A stretch of 64,000 bases of DNA from Erwinia sp. E_sp_B01_1 (GCF_036865545.1 NZ_CP142208.1:1488001-1552000); one strand, 5' to 3'; positions 46,022 to 56,406 are shown, counted from the stretch's first letter. Made by a program: numbers and translations. The notes: generated by a model not told the origin, from the letters alone.

Positions 46022-47187
46022 AAGTGCGAATGGCTGGGCGGCAACAGTTGCTCAGCCAGCGTCACCCACAGCGCGACGCCCTCCTGAATTATCCCATCGT
46101 TGAAATCGTAATGCGCGTTGTGCAAAGGCCGGGAAGGCGTGTCGCCATCAGCGCCAATCCAGAAATAAGCGCCGGGACAGACATCCAGCATACAGGCGAA
46201 ATCTTCCGAGGCCATAGACGGGTTCACTTCCCAGTGTACCTGCTCTGCTGGCAGCAGCTTCAGTGCGCTGTCGCGGACTTTCAGTGCTTCCTCCGCGTTG
46301 TTCTTTGTGACCGGATAATCCGTCAGATACTCAATGCGACCTTCTATACCCATCGGCGCGGTAAAGGTGGTCACAAAATCGTCAATCATCCTGCGGACCT
46401 GGCTTCTCACTTCGGCCTGCAGGCAGCGTAAAGTGCCGCGCAGGACCACTTCCTCCGGGATCACATTGATCGCTTCACCGCCGTTAATCTGCGTGATGCT
46501 CACCACTGCAGAAGCCAGAGGCGACAGGCGGCGGGAAGGAATGGTTTGCAGCGCGAGGATCAGTTGTGCTGCGGCCACGATAGGGTCCGCCCCGTTCTCC
46601 GGCATTGCCGCGTGGCAACTTCTGCCGCGCAGCCTGATTTCAAAAGCATCCAGCGAAGCCATCATCGCACCGCTGTTCACCGCAACATGCCCGACCGGTA
46701 ACCCTGGCCAGTTGTGCAGGCCATAGATAGCGTCCATCGGGAAAAGGGTAAACAGGCCGTCAGCCACCATTTTGCGCGCGCCGCCCAGGTTCTCTTCGGC
46801 GGGCTGAAAGACAAAATGCACCGTGCCGCTGAACCCCCGGGTTTTACTCAGATGTTTTGCAGCGGCCAGCAGCATGGCGGTGTGGCCATCGTGTCCGCAG
46901 GCGTGCATCACGCCCGGCTGCGTTGAGCGCCACGGCAGTTCACTCAGTTCGGTAATGGGCAGGGCATCCATATCGGCCCGAAAACCTATGGTCGGGCCAG
47001 GGCCATTTTCCAGCGTGCCCACCACGCCGGTACCGGCAAGGCCGGTATGAACCTGTAGGCCAAATGCCCGCAGCTGTTCCGCAACCCTGCGCGAAGTCTG
47101 CTGTTCCTGATAGCCCAGTTCCGGCAGGGCGTGCAACTCTCTGCGCCAGCCGGTGGCTTCTTCAATCAGCGAAACGGGAATTGTCAT
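46018..47187 (-). CDS. M20 family metallo-amidohydrolase
   Basis: 389 residues, no signal peptide. Di-zinc amidohydrolase of the hippurate / N-acyl amino-acid hydrolase type: metal and catalytic residues in MHACGHDGHTAML, AEENLGGARKMVADG, YGLHNWPGLPVG, a dimerisation/lid domain (about 185-295; VVSITQINGGEAINVIPEEVVLRGTLRC) and the final MASEDFACMLDVCPGAYFWIG. It would remove acyl groups from amino acids or related amides in the cytoplasm. Its neighbour hutU lies upstream on the same strand but a hairpin separates them, so membership in the hut operon is doubtful. Confidence 0.9.
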   Translation of the reverse strand: MTIPVSLIEEATGWRRELHALPELGYQEQQTSRRVAEQLRAFGLQVHTGLAGTGVVGTLENGPGPTIGFRADMDALPITELSELPWRSTQPGVMHACGHDGHTAMLLAAAKHLSKTRGFSGTVHFVFQPAEENLGGARKMVADGLFTLFPMDAIYGLHNWPGLPVGHVAVNSGAMMASLDAFEIRLRGRSCHAAMPENGADPIVAAAQLILALQTIPSRRLSPLASAVVSITQINGGEAINVIPEEVVLRGTLRCLQAEVRSQVRRMIDDFVTTFTAPMGIEGRIEYLTDYPVTKNNAEEALKVRDSALKLLPAEQVHWEVNPSMASEDFACMLDVCPGAYFWIGADGDTPSRPLHNAHYDFNDGIIQEGVALWVTLAEQLLPPSHSHF

Positions 47188-47289
47188 AGCGTCCTCTCCT
47201 CACAGGCTCTGCCTGATATCTGGCAGATTTAAGGTAGCATAAAAGCGGCAGGCCAGGCGGTGGGAATCGGAGATGATTCACCTCAAAGA

Positions 47290-47310
47290 GGCCGGGCAGG
47301 GCGCCCGGCC
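47290..47310 (-). terminator. Hairpin after hutU
   Basis: GGCCGGGC-N5-GCCCGGCC stem 8 bp after the hutU stop, followed on the minus strand by TCTTTG; moderate terminator. Confidence 0.6.
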
Positions 47311-47317
47311 AGAAAGG

Positions 47318-49003
47318 TTAACGGATCATTGGCAGGTTCAGTTCATGTTTAGTCGCGCAGCTCTGGGCCAGCTCATACCCCGCGTCAGCATGGCGCATAA
47401 CGCCTGTTGCCGGGTCATTCCACAGTACGCGGCCAAGGCGCTTATCCGCTTCCGGGGTGCCATCACAGACGATCACCACACCTGAATGCTGAGAGAAGCC
47501 CATGCCCACACCGCCGCCGTGATGCAGGCTGACCCAGGTCGCTCCGCCTGCGGTATTCAGCAGGGCATTCAGTAGCGGCCAGTCGGAAACCGCATCGGAG
47601 CCATCTTTCATCGCTTCCGTTTCACGGTTTGGTGAAGCCACAGAACCACAGTCCAGATGGTCACGACCAATCACCACCGGCGCTTTCAGCTCGCCATTGC
47701 GGACCATCTCATTAAACGCCAGACCGGCAAGATGGCGCTCTCCCAGGCCCAGCCAGCAGATACGCGCTGGCAGTCCCTGGAAGGCAATGCGCTCCTGCGC
47801 CATATCCAGCCAGCGATGCAGGTTTTTATGATCCGGGAAGAGCTCTTTAAGTTTGGCATCGGTTTTATAGATATCTTCCGGATCGCCCGACAGCGCCACC
47901 CAGCGGAAAGGCCCTTTGCCTTCGCAGAACAGCGGGCGAATATAGGCCGGAACGAAGCCTGGGAAGTCAAAGGCATTTTTCACCCCTTCCTCCAGCGCCA
48001 CCTGACGAATGTTGTTGCCGTAATCCACCGTTGGCACGCCCATATGACAGAAGTCGAGCATCGCCTGAACATGAACAGCCATAGACGCGCGGGCAGCTTT
48101 TTCCACGGTTTTCGGTTCGGCTTTACGGCTCTGTTCCCAGCGCTCCAGGCTCCAGCCAATCGGCAGGTAGCCATTGATCGGATCGTGAGCCGAAGTCTGA
48201 TCGGTGACAATATCCGGCTTCATTCCTCCCGCGCTGGCGCGCTTCACCATCTCAGGCAGGATTTCGGCGGCATTGCCCAGCAGGCCCACTGAGATGGCGC
48301 GCTTCTCTTTGTTGGCCTTGTCGATCATCTCCAGCGCCTCGTCCAGCGTGGTGGCTTTGTAATCGACATAACGGGTGCGCAGACGGAAATCGATACGCGA
48401 CTCCTGACACTCCACCGCCAGCACTGATGCGCCAGCCAGCACGCCCGCTAAGGTCTGAGCGCCACCCATGCCGCCCAGGCCAGCGGTGAGGATCCATTTG
48501 CCGCTGAGATCGCCGTTATAGTGCTGGCGGCCTGCTTCGGCAAAGGTTTCAAAAGTGCCCTGGACGATGCCCTGCGCACCAATATATATCCAGGACCCGG
48601 CGGTCATCTGGCCATACATCATCAGGCCCAGTTTATCGAGCTCGTGGAAATGATCCCAGGTTGCCCAGTGTGGCACCAGGTTAGAATTGGCAATCAGCAC
48701 GCGTGGGGCATCGGCATGGGTGCGGAACACCCCCACAGGCTTGCCGGACTGCACCAGCAGCGTCTCTTCCGGTTGCAGCGCCTTCAGCGATCGTAAAATT
48801 TGCTCGAAACACTCCCAGTTTCGCGCGGCTTTACCGATGCCGCCGTAGACCACCAGATCTTCAGGACGCTCGGCCACATCCGGATCGAGGTTATTCTGAA
48901 TCATGCGATATGCCGCTTCAATCAGCCAGTTGGCACAGTGAAGTTCGCTGCCATGAGGCGCGCGCACTTCACGGGCCATTGCATTACGTAAATTGTCACT
49001 CAT
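47318..49003 (-). CDS. hutU: Urocanate hydratase HutU
   Basis: 561 residues from the second of two adjacent ATGs (AAGGA 7 nt upstream). Converts urocanate to 4-imidazolone-5-propionate with tightly bound NAD+ as electrophile. Hallmarks: [33 protein letters not shown] loop [41 protein letters not shown] (catalytic Cys) and [20 protein letters not shown]. Second gene of hutHU: its start is 26 bp after the hutH stop. Cytoplasmic. Confidence 0.97.
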   Translation of the reverse strand: MSDNLRNAMAREVRAPHGSELHCANWLIEAAYRMIQNNLDPDVAERPEDLVVYGGIGKAARNWECFEQILRSLKALQPEETLLVQSGKPVGVFRTHADAPRVLIANSNLVPHWATWDHFHELDKLGLMMYGQMTAGSWIYIGAQGIVQGTFETFAEAGRQHYNGDLSGKWILTAGLGGMGGAQTLAGVLAGASVLAVECQESRIDFRLRTRYVDYKATTLDEALEMIDKANKEKRAISVGLLGNAAEILPEMVKRASAGGMKPDIVTDQTSAHDPINGYLPIGWSLERWEQSRKAEPKTVEKAARASMAVHVQAMLDFCHMGVPTVDYGNNIRQVALEEGVKNAFDFPGFVPAYIRPLFCEGKGPFRWVALSGDPEDIYKTDAKLKELFPDHKNLHRWLDMAQERIAFQGLPARICWLGLGERHLAGLAFNEMVRNGELKAPVVIGRDHLDCGSVASPNRETEAMKDGSDAVSDWPLLNALLNTAGGATWVSLHHGGGVGMGFSQHSGVVIVCDGTPEADKRLGRVLWNDPATGVMRHADAGYELAQSCATKHELNLPMIR

Positions 49004-49029
49004 CATCTGATCCTTAAATTGGGGGTTAC

Positions 49030-50574
49030 TTAACGTGCTGCACTGGGAAAAAGGGCGGCGACGGGCGCAGGCCAGCTGTCGCGGCTTGCCCATAACTGCA
49101 TCTGTTCGATATCCGGGGCCATCAGGCGATCTTTCTCAAGGAAAGCTACCCGCTTGCGCAGGGCGGCCAGTTCACTTTCCAGCAGCGGGGAGCTTTGCAG
49201 CGGACGATTGAAATCAATGCCCTGGGCGGCTGCCATCGCTTCAATGCCCACCACGGCGGCGGTGTTGAAACACATCGCACCCAGACGGCGGGCGGCGTAA
49301 GTGGCCATCGAGACGTGATCTTCCTGATTGGCGGAGGTGGGCAGGCTGTCCACGCTGCCGGGATGTGCCAGCGATTTGTTCTCAGAGGCCAGTGCCGCAG
49401 CGGTAACCTGAGCAATCATAAAGCCGGAGTTTACGCCCCCCTCGTTGACCAGGAAGGGCGGCAGACCGGAAAGGCCGGTATCCAGCAGCAGGGCCATACG
49501 GCGTTCGGAGATGGCACCGATCTCGGCAATCGCCAGCGCGAGAATATCGGCGGCAAAGGCGACGGGTTCGGCATGGAAGTTGCCGCCAGAGATCACGTCG
49601 CCTGTCTCACTGAACACCAGCGGATTATCTGACGCGGCATTGGCCTCAATCTGCAGGATTTTTGCCGCATGGATGAGATTATCCAGGCAGGCTCCCATCA
49701 CCTGAGGCACGCAGCGAATGGAGTAGGGATCCTGTACGCGGCCACAGTCAGCATGCGAGTCCAGAATTTCGCTGCCTTCAAGCAAAGAAGAGACAGCGGC
49801 AGCCACCACAATCTGACCGTGCTGGCCGCGCGCTTCATGAATACGATGATCGTAAGGTTTGATCGAGCCTTTGATCGCTTCCAGCGACAGGGCACCGGCA
49901 ACCAGACCCGCCGCAAAGACCTTTTCACCCTCAAACAGACCCCGGAGCGCCAGTGCGGTAGAGACCTGGGTACCGTTAAGCAGAGCCAGACCCTCTTTGG
50001 GACCGAGCACGAAGGGTGCCAGACCCGCCAGTTTCAGGCCTTCGGTCGCCGGGATACGTTTGCCTTCAACCCGGACATCGCCTTCGCCTAACAGCATCAG
50101 CGACAGGTGCGCCAGAGGAGCCAGGTCGCCAGATGCACCCACCGAACCTTTTTCCGGAATGCAGGGCATAACGCCGGCATTGAACAGCGCCAGCAGGCCA
50201 TCAATCAGTTCGATGCGCACGCCGGAATGACCCCGGGCCAGGCTAATCACTTTGGTGGCAATAATCACCCTGACCACGTCATCAGGAAGCAGTTCGCCGA
50301 TGCCCACGCTGTGCGAAAGCACCAGGTTGCGCTGCAACTCTTCCAGGCGCTGGGCAGGGATAGAGGTTTGAGCCAGCTTGCCAAAGCCGGTATTGATGCC
50401 ATAGGTCACCTTGCCCGCATTGACGATGGCTGCAACGGTGTCCCGCGACTTAAGAACGCCGGCACGAGCGTGTTCATCCAGCGCCAGACGGACCTCTCCG
50501 TGATAAATGCGTTTAAGCATCGCCAGATCCACTTTTCCGGGGACCAGGGTACAAAGTTGCGGGGTGGCTGACAT
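49030..50574 (-). CDS. hutH: Histidine ammonia-lyase HutH
   Basis: 514 residues from the ATG with AGGAG 7 nt upstream. First step: histidine to urocanate plus ammonia. The MIO-forming triad Ala147-Ser148-Gly149 sits in [15 protein letters not shown]. Other HAL active-site residues are present: Tyr in YGINTGFG, His in SHSVGIG, Asn in [14 protein letters not shown] (Gln, Tyr, Arg), the Phe in [10 protein letters not shown] and Glu in NQEDHVSM. A normal, active enzyme is expected, in contrast to the second HutH-like gene at 59.7 kb. First gene of hutHU; repressor operators and a promoter lie just upstream. Confidence 0.97.
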   Translation of the reverse strand: MSATPQLCTLVPGKVDLAMLKRIYHGEVRLALDEHARAGVLKSRDTVAAIVNAGKVTYGINTGFGKLAQTSIPAQRLEELQRNLVLSHSVGIGELLPDDVVRVIIATKVISLARGHSGVRIELIDGLLALFNAGVMPCIPEKGSVGASGDLAPLAHLSLMLLGEGDVRVEGKRIPATEGLKLAGLAPFVLGPKEGLALLNGTQVSTALALRGLFEGEKVFAAGLVAGALSLEAIKGSIKPYDHRIHEARGQHGQIVVAAAVSSLLEGSEILDSHADCGRVQDPYSIRCVPQVMGACLDNLIHAAKILQIEANAASDNPLVFSETGDVISGGNFHAEPVAFAADILALAIAEIGAISERRMALLLDTGLSGLPPFLVNEGGVNSGFMIAQVTAAALASENKSLAHPGSVDSLPTSANQEDHVSMATYAARRLGAMCFNTAAVVGIEAMAAAQGIDFNRPLQSSPLLESELAALRKRVAFLEKDRLMAPDIEQMQLWASRDSWPAPVAALFPSAAR

Positions 50575-50584
50575 GGTATACTCC

Positions 50585-50594
50585 TGTATAGACA
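50585..50594. promoter_or_regulatory. HutC-type operator, hutH leader
   Basis: TGTATAGACA, 9 of 10 to the palindrome TGTATATACA found at other hut promoters of this window; about 11 bp before the hutH ATG and overlapping its ribosome site. Confidence 0.5.
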
Positions 50595-50681
50595 AGTTGG
50601 TAAGTATTCGGCCCTTCTGAGGGCGGCCAGCGCAGTCAATCACCGGCGAATAACAGATAGCTTTCTGCAGTGAAGCAGATG

Positions 50682-50709
50682 TGTATAGTCTTGTCTATAC
50701 AATTAGCAA
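50682..50709 (-). promoter_or_regulatory. Predicted hutH promoter with embedded HutC operator
   Basis: Minus strand -35 TTGCTA (50709-50704), 16-bp spacer, -10 TATACA (50687-50682). The spacer contains TGTATAGACA (50701-50692), a one-mismatch HutC-type operator, so repressor binding would block polymerase. Confidence 0.5.
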
Positions 50710-50715
50710 TGCTTG

Positions 50716-50731
50716 TGCCAGGTCGATCACA
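50716..50731 (-). promoter_or_regulatory. Possible CRP site upstream of hutH promoter
   Basis: Minus strand TGTGA-TCGACC-TGGCA: one perfect half-site, three of five in the other, located just upstream of the -35. Carbon control of hut by CRP is known in enterobacteria. The rest of 50732-50890 holds no gene I can support. Confidence 0.4.
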
Positions 50732-50890
50732 AAACTTTTACCAGACCCTGTTGGCGCATCAGGTACCCGTTTGCGGGACGTTCAGCAGCAAATCTTGTGC
50801 ACCGGGTCTGAGGAATCTGCTGTCGCCTGTTAAAGGCTGCGCCATGCCAGGGCAGAATGCTCAACGGTGGTGCAGTCAACGCCGCCCAGA

Positions 50891-50900
50891 TGTATATACA
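50891..50900. promoter_or_regulatory. HutC-type operator upstream of hutC
   Basis: Perfect palindrome TGTATATACA 55 bp before the hutC ATG; a TTGACA follows 10 bp later. Implies autoregulation. Confidence 0.6.
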
Positions 50901-50955
50901 TTTAGCACCGTTGACAGTAAACTGGTTAAAGTTTTTTCATCAAGGAAGCTTTACT

Positions 50956-51711
50956 ATGGTTGACCAGACTGCCATTTCTCAACTCTCTGCTGCCATGAGC
51001 GATCTCCCGGCGCCCATTTATCAGCGGGTGAAGCAGGCGATTATCAGCCAGATTTCCGAAGGCGTCTGGAAACCCAATCAGCGAGTCCCTTCCGAAAGTG
51101 AGCTGGTGAATGAACTGGGCGTCAGCCGGATGACCATCAACCGCGCATTACGCGAGCTGACCAGTGAAGGGTATCTGCTTCGTATGCAGGGTGTGGGTAC
51201 CTTTGTTGCCGAGTCCAAGGGCTATACGGCGATGCTGGAAGTGCACAATATTGCAGAAGAGATCGCCCAGCGCGGCCATCGTCACAGCTGCAAAGTGGTG
51301 GAGCTTCGCAAAATCAAGGCCGATCCGGAACAGGCAGCCGTGCTGGGGCTAACCACAGGTCACGCCATTTATCATTCAGTCATTGTGCATTTCGAAAATG
51401 ACCTGGCGGTACAGCTTGAAGATCGCCTGGTGAATCCGCTGGTGGCTTCTGACTATCTGGAACAGGATTTTCAGACGCAAACGCCTTATACCTATCTGAT
51501 GCGTGTCGCACCCTTAACGGCGGGAGAGCATATTGTGGAAGCGGTATTGCCGGACCGCCAGCAGTGCGGTGCTCTGGCGATCGAATCCAACGAACCCTGC
51601 CTGCTGATCCGTCGCCAGACCTGGAGCGATGCGAAAATCGTCACCTACGCAAAACTGCTCTATCCGGGGTCGCGCTATAAACTGCTGGGCCGCTTCAAAG
51701 GTCACGGATGA
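50956..51711 (+). CDS. hutC: HutC, GntR-family repressor of histidine utilisation
   Basis: 251 residues from the ATG with AAGGAAG upstream; an earlier ATG in frame is not conserved. N-terminal GntR winged helix (PIYQRVKQAIISQISEGVWKPNQRVPSESELVNELGVSRMTINRALRELTSEGYL-type, about 17-80) and a C-terminal UTRA ligand domain (about 95-245), the HutC subfamily layout. It should repress hut promoters and be released by urocanate. Sits between hutHU and hutFD, both on the other strand. Presumed operators TGTATATACA occur at each hut promoter in this window. Confidence 0.95.
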   Translation: MVDQTAISQLSAAMSDLPAPIYQRVKQAIISQISEGVWKPNQRVPSESELVNELGVSRMTINRALRELTSEGYLLRMQGVGTFVAESKGYTAMLEVHNIAEEIAQRGHRHSCKVVELRKIKADPEQAAVLGLTTGHAIYHSVIVHFENDLAVQLEDRLVNPLVASDYLEQDFQTQTPYTYLMRVAPLTAGEHIVEAVLPDRQQCGALAIESNEPCLLIRRQTWSDAKIVTYAKLLYPGSRYKLLGRFKGHG

Positions 51712-51760
51712 TTGCGGGTTTTCAGGGCCGTAACTGACCCGTTCGTTGCGTAAACGCCCA

Positions 51761-51801
51761 GGCCTGAAGTCAGGCCATGAGGCATCACGGCCGGTGATGC
51801 C
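51761..51801. terminator. Hairpins between convergent hutC and hutD
   Basis: GGCCTGA-AG-TCAGGCC and GGCATCAC-GGCCG-GTGATGCC in tandem; weak T content afterwards (GTTATTT). Likely transcript ends for both genes. Confidence 0.45.
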
Positions 51802-51805
51802 GACG

Positions 51806-52354
51806 TTATTTCTCTCCGATCAGCGCTACCAGCAGCAGCGCTTCCGAAGAAGCCGGATCCAGCGGCTGCCCGTCGCTTTGCCACCATGCCCCCTGACCCT
51901 GTTGCAGCCTGAGGTCGCCGGTAATCCATTCGCCAGCCAGCACGTACACCACCCCTGATGCCGCGCTGTCCGGGGAAAATGCCTCACTGATTACCCCGAC
52001 ATCGGCCCGGTGCGTGTCACGACGGGTCATCACATTAAAGTCACTGCTGACGCCCCCACTGAGCCTTGCATGGATCTGATCTTCACCAGCAAAGGCAAAC
52101 GGCTGATGGCGGAGTAGCTGCTGGCGGTATTTTCCTTCGGCATTCAGTTCCACGCCTTCCCCTTCCAGCAGGGTAATCACCCGGTCGATGCCGTGAAAGC
52201 GGGAAAAGGCGCCGTCTGTGGCCAGGGTCGCTATGCTGATGCGCCAGCTGAAATCGGTGGCCTCAGGCGGAAAACTGATAATTTCGCGGGTTTCTCCCCC
52301 GCCATTCCGCCAGCGGCTGACGGGCAGGGTGTTGCTGTCATAAAAGTGGATCAT
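51806..52354 (-). CDS. hutD: HutD family protein
   Basis: 182 residues, cupin-like all-beta protein of the HutD/Ves family. The signature SRWRNGGGETREII opens the protein, followed by SWRISIATLATDGAFSRFHGIDRVITLLEGEGV. In other bacteria HutD is needed to keep hut flux in bounds (possible N-formylglutamate or formiminoglutamate sensor) rather than for a catalytic step. Start overlaps the hutF stop by 4 bp (ATGA). Operon hutF-hutD. Confidence 0.93.
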   Translation of the reverse strand: MIHFYDSNTLPVSRWRNGGGETREIISFPPEATDFSWRISIATLATDGAFSRFHGIDRVITLLEGEGVELNAEGKYRQQLLRHQPFAFAGEDQIHARLSGGVSSDFNVMTRRDTHRADVGVISEAFSPDSAASGVVYVLAGEWITGDLRLQQGQGAWWQSDGQPLDPASSEALLLVALIGEK

Positions 52355-53709
52355 TTCAGCGCCTCAATGACCGTACGTAAAGCCGCGTCGGCCTGTTGCT
52401 GCATCGGGTGTTTTCCCTGGTAAATAACCTGGCGGCCCGCGACAAATACATCCTGGATCTGTCCGCGCTGCCCGGCAAACAGCCAGCGGTTGAGCAGGGC
52501 GTGGTTTTCGGTGCTTCCCAGCAATGCATCATCTGCCAGCACCAGCCAGTCTGCGCGGTAGCCGATGGCAAGCTGGCCCATCTTCACGCCACAGGCTTGC
52601 GCGCCGCCCTCCAGGGCCTGGCGATAAAGCAGATCGCCCACCGAGGTTTGTTGCCCGCTCACAATCCGGTTGCGGCGACGATCGCGCAGACGCTGACCGT
52701 ACTCCAGCCAGCGCAGCTCTTCCACCACGTCCAGCGACACATGGCTGTCTGAACCAATACCCCAGCGGCCACCCTGAGCGATGTAGTCCGTTGCCGGGAA
52801 AATGCCGTCGCCCAGATTGGCCTCGGTAGTGGGGCAAAGTCCGGCAACAGCGCCACTGGCGGCGAGGCGGGCGACTTCGCCTGGATCGAGGTGCGTGGCG
52901 TGGATCAGGCACCACCGGGCATCCACATTAAAGCGGTTTAACAACCAGCTGACCGGACGTTCACCGCTCCAGGCCAGACTGTCGTTGACCTCTTTTTCCT
53001 GCTCGGCGACATGAATATGTACCGGCAGGGAGGCCGGGGTCGCATCCAGTATTTCACGCATCTGCTGTTCGCTGACCGCGCGAAGCGAGTGGAAGCAGAT
53101 CCCCTGATTGTGCAGCGGCTTGTCGGTAATCAACTCCGCCACCCGTTTCTGCTGGCGCAGATAGCTGGCGCTGTCCTGAATAAAGCGTTTCTGGCCCGGC
53201 TGAGGCGGCTGCGCGCCAAAACCGGCGTAGCTGTAAAGGACGGGAAGCAGCGTCTGACCTGTTCCGGCCCGCTCTGCTGCGGCAATCAACTGCTGCAACA
53301 TGTCATCGTTGGGATAGGGCGTGCCGTCGGTGTCATGATGGAGATAGTGGAATTCAGCAACCTGGGTATAGCCGCCTTTCAGCATATCGATATAGAGATG
53401 CGTGGCGATATCCCCTACCTGCGAGGGCGAAAGGCGTTGCACCATGCGATACATTAAATCCCGCCAGGTCCAGAAGCTGTCCTGCGGATCGCCAGCCATT
53501 TCGGCAAGCCCGGCCATTACCCGTTGAAAAGCGTGGGAATGGAGGTTAGCCATTGCCGGGATTACCGCGCCATTCAGGCGTTGAGCATTATCCGGCGGGG
53601 AATCGGGTGTCAGAGAATGGATAAATCCTGCAGGGTCTACTTCAATCAATACGTTGTGATGCCAACCGTCCACCAGCAGGACGCGAGGCGCAAAATAGCG
53701 AGCCATCAT
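52351..53709 (-). CDS. hutF: Formimidoylglutamate deiminase HutF
   Basis: 452 residues; two adjacent ATGs, the first taken. Amidohydrolase-superfamily metalloenzyme converting N-formimidoyl-glutamate to N-formylglutamate and ammonia. Metal ligands lie in NLHSHAFQR, HIHVAEQEKEV, IHATHLDPGE and GSDSHVSLDVVEELR. With HutG it forms the two-step branch that yields formate rather than formamide. Divergent from hutI, from which it is separated by 73 bp containing a HutC operator. Confidence 0.95.
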   Translation of the reverse strand: MMARYFAPRVLLVDGWHHNVLIEVDPAGFIHSLTPDSPPDNAQRLNGAVIPAMANLHSHAFQRVMAGLAEMAGDPQDSFWTWRDLMYRMVQRLSPSQVGDIATHLYIDMLKGGYTQVAEFHYLHHDTDGTPYPNDDMLQQLIAAAERAGTGQTLLPVLYSYAGFGAQPPQPGQKRFIQDSASYLRQQKRVAELITDKPLHNQGICFHSLRAVSEQQMREILDATPASLPVHIHVAEQEKEVNDSLAWSGERPVSWLLNRFNVDARWCLIHATHLDPGEVARLAASGAVAGLCPTTEANLGDGIFPATDYIAQGGRWGIGSDSHVSLDVVEELRWLEYGQRLRDRRRNRIVSGQQTSVGDLLYRQALEGGAQACGVKMGQLAIGYRADWLVLADDALLGSTENHALLNRWLFAGQRGQIQDVFVAGRQVIYQGKHPMQQQADAALRTVIEALK

Positions 53710-53732
53710 GGTTGCTTCCCAGACAATGTAGT

Positions 53733-53742
53733 TGTATATACA
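53733..53742. promoter_or_regulatory. HutC-type operator in the hutF-hutI divergent region
   Basis: TGTATATACA followed directly by a second overlapping TATACATA repeat (to 53750). One site could control both hutFD and hutIG. Confidence 0.6.
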
Positions 53743-53782
53743 TATACATACTTATGAAACAACAGTAAAGCCGGGAGAGAAG

Positions 53783-55003
53783 ATGAGCGGTGAACTTCGC
53801 TGTGACAGCCTGTGGTACGGTGCCGATATCGTCACAATGCAGGACGGGAAGTATAGCATCATCCAGAACGGGGCTATTGCGGTTCAGCAGGACAGGATTA
53901 TCTGGATTGGGCCCTGGAAAGAAGCGAAACATATCAAAGCGGAGATCCACAATAATCTGGGCGGTGGAATAGTGACTCCAGGGCTGGTGGATTGCCATAC
54001 GCATCTGGTGTTCGGTGGCGATCGCAGCCATGAGTTTGAGCAACGCCTTAATGGTGTCAGCTACAGCGAGATTGCCGCGCAGGGCGGGGGGATTATTTCC
54101 ACCGTTACCGCCACCCGTAAAGCGTCGCTGGAGCAGCTGGTGGCCAGCGGCGGCTGGCGGCTGGAGCGGCTGCTTGCCGAGGGGGTGACCACCGTTGAGA
54201 TTAAATCGGGGTACGGGCTGGATAAAGAGAGCGAACTGCGGATGCTGAAGGCTATCCGTCAGCTGGCGAAACAGCATCCGGTTCAGATCCAGGCAACCTG
54301 TCTGGCCGCCCACGCCACACCCCCTGAATTTAAAAGCGATCCCGATGGCTGGATCACCCTGATTTGTGACGAATTGCTGCCTCAGGTAGCCCACGAAAAA
54401 CTGGCTGACGCCGTGGATGCCTTTTGTGAACATCTGGCTTTTTCACCGGCGCAGGTCACCCGCGTGTTTGAAGCTGCGCAGCGTCTGGGATTGCCGGTGA
54501 AGCTGCATGCGGAACAACTGTCTTCCCTGGGCGGCAGCACCCTTGCAGCAAAATTTCATGCGCTTTCCGCCGATCATCTTGAATACGCTACCGAAGCTGA
54601 TGTGGCGGCGATGGCTGAAAGCGGCACGGTCGCCGTTTTGTTGCCTGGTGCTTTCTATTTACTGCGTGAAAAGCAGGTTCCTCCCGTTGAACTGTTCCGC
54701 AAATACAAGGTGCCGATGGCGCTGGCAAGCGATGCCAATCCGGGCACTTCTCCGGCGTTGTCGCTGCGTCTGATGTTGAATATGGGCTGCACGCTGTTTG
54801 GCATGACGCCGGAAGAAGCGCTGGCTGGCGTTACTCTTCACGGCGCGCAGGCGCTGGGGCTGGGTGAGACGCAGGGATCGCTGGAGACCGGCAAGTATGC
54901 TGATTTCGTCCACTGGCCGCTGCAACGACCGGCCGAGCTGGTTTACTGGCTTGGCGGGCAACTTCCCTGCCAGGTTATTTTCAGAGGAGAGGCAATACGA
55001 TGA
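53783..55003 (+). CDS. hutI: Imidazolonepropionase HutI
   Basis: 406 residues from the ATG with GGGAGA upstream; an earlier ATG overlapping the operator is rejected. Amidohydrolase-fold enzyme opening the imidazolone ring to give N-formimidoyl-glutamate. Zinc ligands His72 and His74 in [13 protein letters not shown], then [31 protein letters not shown] (His) and [14 protein letters not shown] (Asp). First gene of hutIG; its stop overlaps hutG by 4 bp. Confidence 0.96.
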   Translation: MSGELRCDSLWYGADIVTMQDGKYSIIQNGAIAVQQDRIIWIGPWKEAKHIKAEIHNNLGGGIVTPGLVDCHTHLVFGGDRSHEFEQRLNGVSYSEIAAQGGGIISTVTATRKASLEQLVASGGWRLERLLAEGVTTVEIKSGYGLDKESELRMLKAIRQLAKQHPVQIQATCLAAHATPPEFKSDPDGWITLICDELLPQVAHEKLADAVDAFCEHLAFSPAQVTRVFEAAQRLGLPVKLHAEQLSSLGGSTLAAKFHALSADHLEYATEADVAAMAESGTVAVLLPGAFYLLREKQVPPVELFRKYKVPMALASDANPGTSPALSLRLMLNMGCTLFGMTPEEALAGVTLHGAQALGLGETQGSLETGKYADFVHWPLQRPAELVYWLGGQLPCQVIFRGEAIR

Positions 55004-55779
55004 AACCGTTTGAGTTTACTCAGGGAACCCTGCCGCTGCTGTTCAGCGCCCCTCATGCCGGCACGGCGCTGACGCCAGAGGTGGAGCAGGGGTTAAGTGA
55101 TGCCGCCAGAGGCTTGCCGGATACCGACTGGCATATCCCACAGCTGTATGATTTTGTGCGAGAAATGGGTGCCAGCGTGCTGGTGGCCAACTATTCCCGT
55201 TTCGTTATCGATCTTAATCGTCCTCCCGATAATCAGGCGTTATATAGCACTGCCACCACCGGTCTTTATCCTGAAACGCTGTTTGATGGCACGCCTACTT
55301 TTAAGCCAGGTATGACGCCAACCGACGCTCAGCGTCAGGGGTATCTGGAGAGGATCTGGACGCCTTATCATCAGCAGATTCAGCAGGAGCTGGCACGCAT
55401 AAAGCAGCAGTTTGGCTATGCGCTGTTGTTTGATGCGCACTCGATTGCTTCGGTGATCCCACGCCTGTTTGACGGAAAACTGCCGGATTTGAATCTGGGC
55501 ACCAACGGTGGGGAGAGCTGTAGCCCGGCTGTTACTTCAGCGCTGACCCATTTATGCGAGTCCCAGTCGGAGTTCAGTTGGGTGGTGAATGGCCGGTTTA
55601 AAGGTGGCTATATCACCCGTGCCTGGGGCAAGCCCGAACAGGATCAGCATGCGGTGCAGCTGGAGCTGGCCCAGTGCAATTATATGGATGAAACGCCGCC
55701 GTTTGGCTGGCGGGGCGACAGAGCCGCTGCTTTGCAGCCGCTGCTGAAAAAGATTATCGCAACGCTGTTGCAGCGCTGA
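55000..55779 (+). CDS. hutG: N-formylglutamate deformylase HutG
   Basis: 259 residues. N-formylglutamate amidohydrolase (FGase) family, not the agmatinase-like formiminoglutamase: [71 protein letters not shown]. It yields glutamate and formate, the last step of the route started by HutF. ATGA overlap with hutI shows translational coupling. A weak AAGCC/GGGCTT hairpin lies at its end, then the repeat region begins. Confidence 0.95.
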   Translation: MKPFEFTQGTLPLLFSAPHAGTALTPEVEQGLSDAARGLPDTDWHIPQLYDFVREMGASVLVANYSRFVIDLNRPPDNQALYSTATTGLYPETLFDGTPTFKPGMTPTDAQRQGYLERIWTPYHQQIQQELARIKQQFGYALLFDAHSIASVIPRLFDGKLPDLNLGTNGGESCSPAVTSALTHLCESQSEFSWVVNGRFKGGYITRAWGKPEQDQHAVQLELAQCNYMDETPPFGWRGDRAAALQPLLKKIIATLLQR

Positions 55780-55810
55780 AGCCTGATGGGCTTTATCGTG
55801 GGAGAGGGGA

Positions 55811-55970
55811 TTGGTGCAGCACACTAATTTGCCTGCATGTTTTCGTGCCTGGTCAGGGAGAGGGGGTTGGTGCAGCTCACTAAGTTGCCTGCATGTTCCA
55901 GTGCCTGGTCAGGGAAAGTGGTTTGGTGCAGCTCACTAAGTTGCTTGCATGTTCCCGTGCCTGGTCAGGG
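55811..55970 (+). repeat. Tandem array of three ~56-bp direct repeats
   Basis: Units begin at 55811, 55867 and 55923 with TTGGTGCAGC-CACTAA-TTGC-TGCATGTT and end GTGCCTGGTCAGGG. The unit contains the small palindrome CCTG-GT-CAGG. Related units flank the second palindrome copy at 61.3 kb. No gene is supported between 55780 and 56632. Confidence 0.85.
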
Positions 55971-56119
55971 AAAGTGGGCTGAACACAAAGACGCAAAAAG
56001 CGTCGTCCCTGACAGCTCGGCTCGCCACGTCCATGTGGCGAGACGCTTTGCTTATCAGCCCACTCTCCCTTCCCGTTAGCTTCAGTTTTGCCTGCCAGGA
56101 TGGGGATACACAGGTCAAA
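55968..56119. repeat. Palindromic repeat element, copy A
   Basis: Terminal inverted repeats GGGAAAGTGGGCTGA (55968-55982) and TCAGCCCACTCTCCC (56055-56069), 14 of 15 paired; inside are AAAGCGTC/GACGCTTT and CTCGCCAC/GTGGCGAG, giving one long nested stem-loop. Bases 55973-56090 are identical to 61370-61487, and similarity runs on beyond 56119. Confidence 0.85.
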
Positions 56120-56406
56120 ATACGTATGGGCTGTGCCAGGGATGCAATGAAATTATTACCGATACCGGTTAACAGCGTGCAGAGGTTTTTTCTGCACTCT
56201 TACAGGGCCGCTATGCACCTGAAAAGCGCAGGTACCTTCCTGAAAGACGTTGTCTGTTCTTAACCTCCGGCATTTTCTCCCAGAGTAGCCCTCATGTAAG
56301 TGGATAAACACCTCTGTTATAAACGGCGCACGCAGCTGAATTTGCCTGCTGATATCAGGTATCCCGCTATACCTGAACCGGATTTTCATAAGCTTCACCC
56401 GGGGGA

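Noticed and set aside
50911..50940. TTGACA-based sigma70 promoter for hutC
   Set aside because: The -35 is perfect, but any start 17-18 bp further on would leave the ribosome site outside the transcript and the -10 is poor.
55811..55970. CRISPR array
   Set aside because: The 56-bp units are contiguous with no unique spacers, and no cas genes are present.
56200..56240. NtrC enhancer site upstream of the sigma54 promoter
   Set aside because: TGCACCTGAAAAGCGCAGG only loosely resembles TGCACCA-N3-TGGTGCA; too weak to list as a feature.
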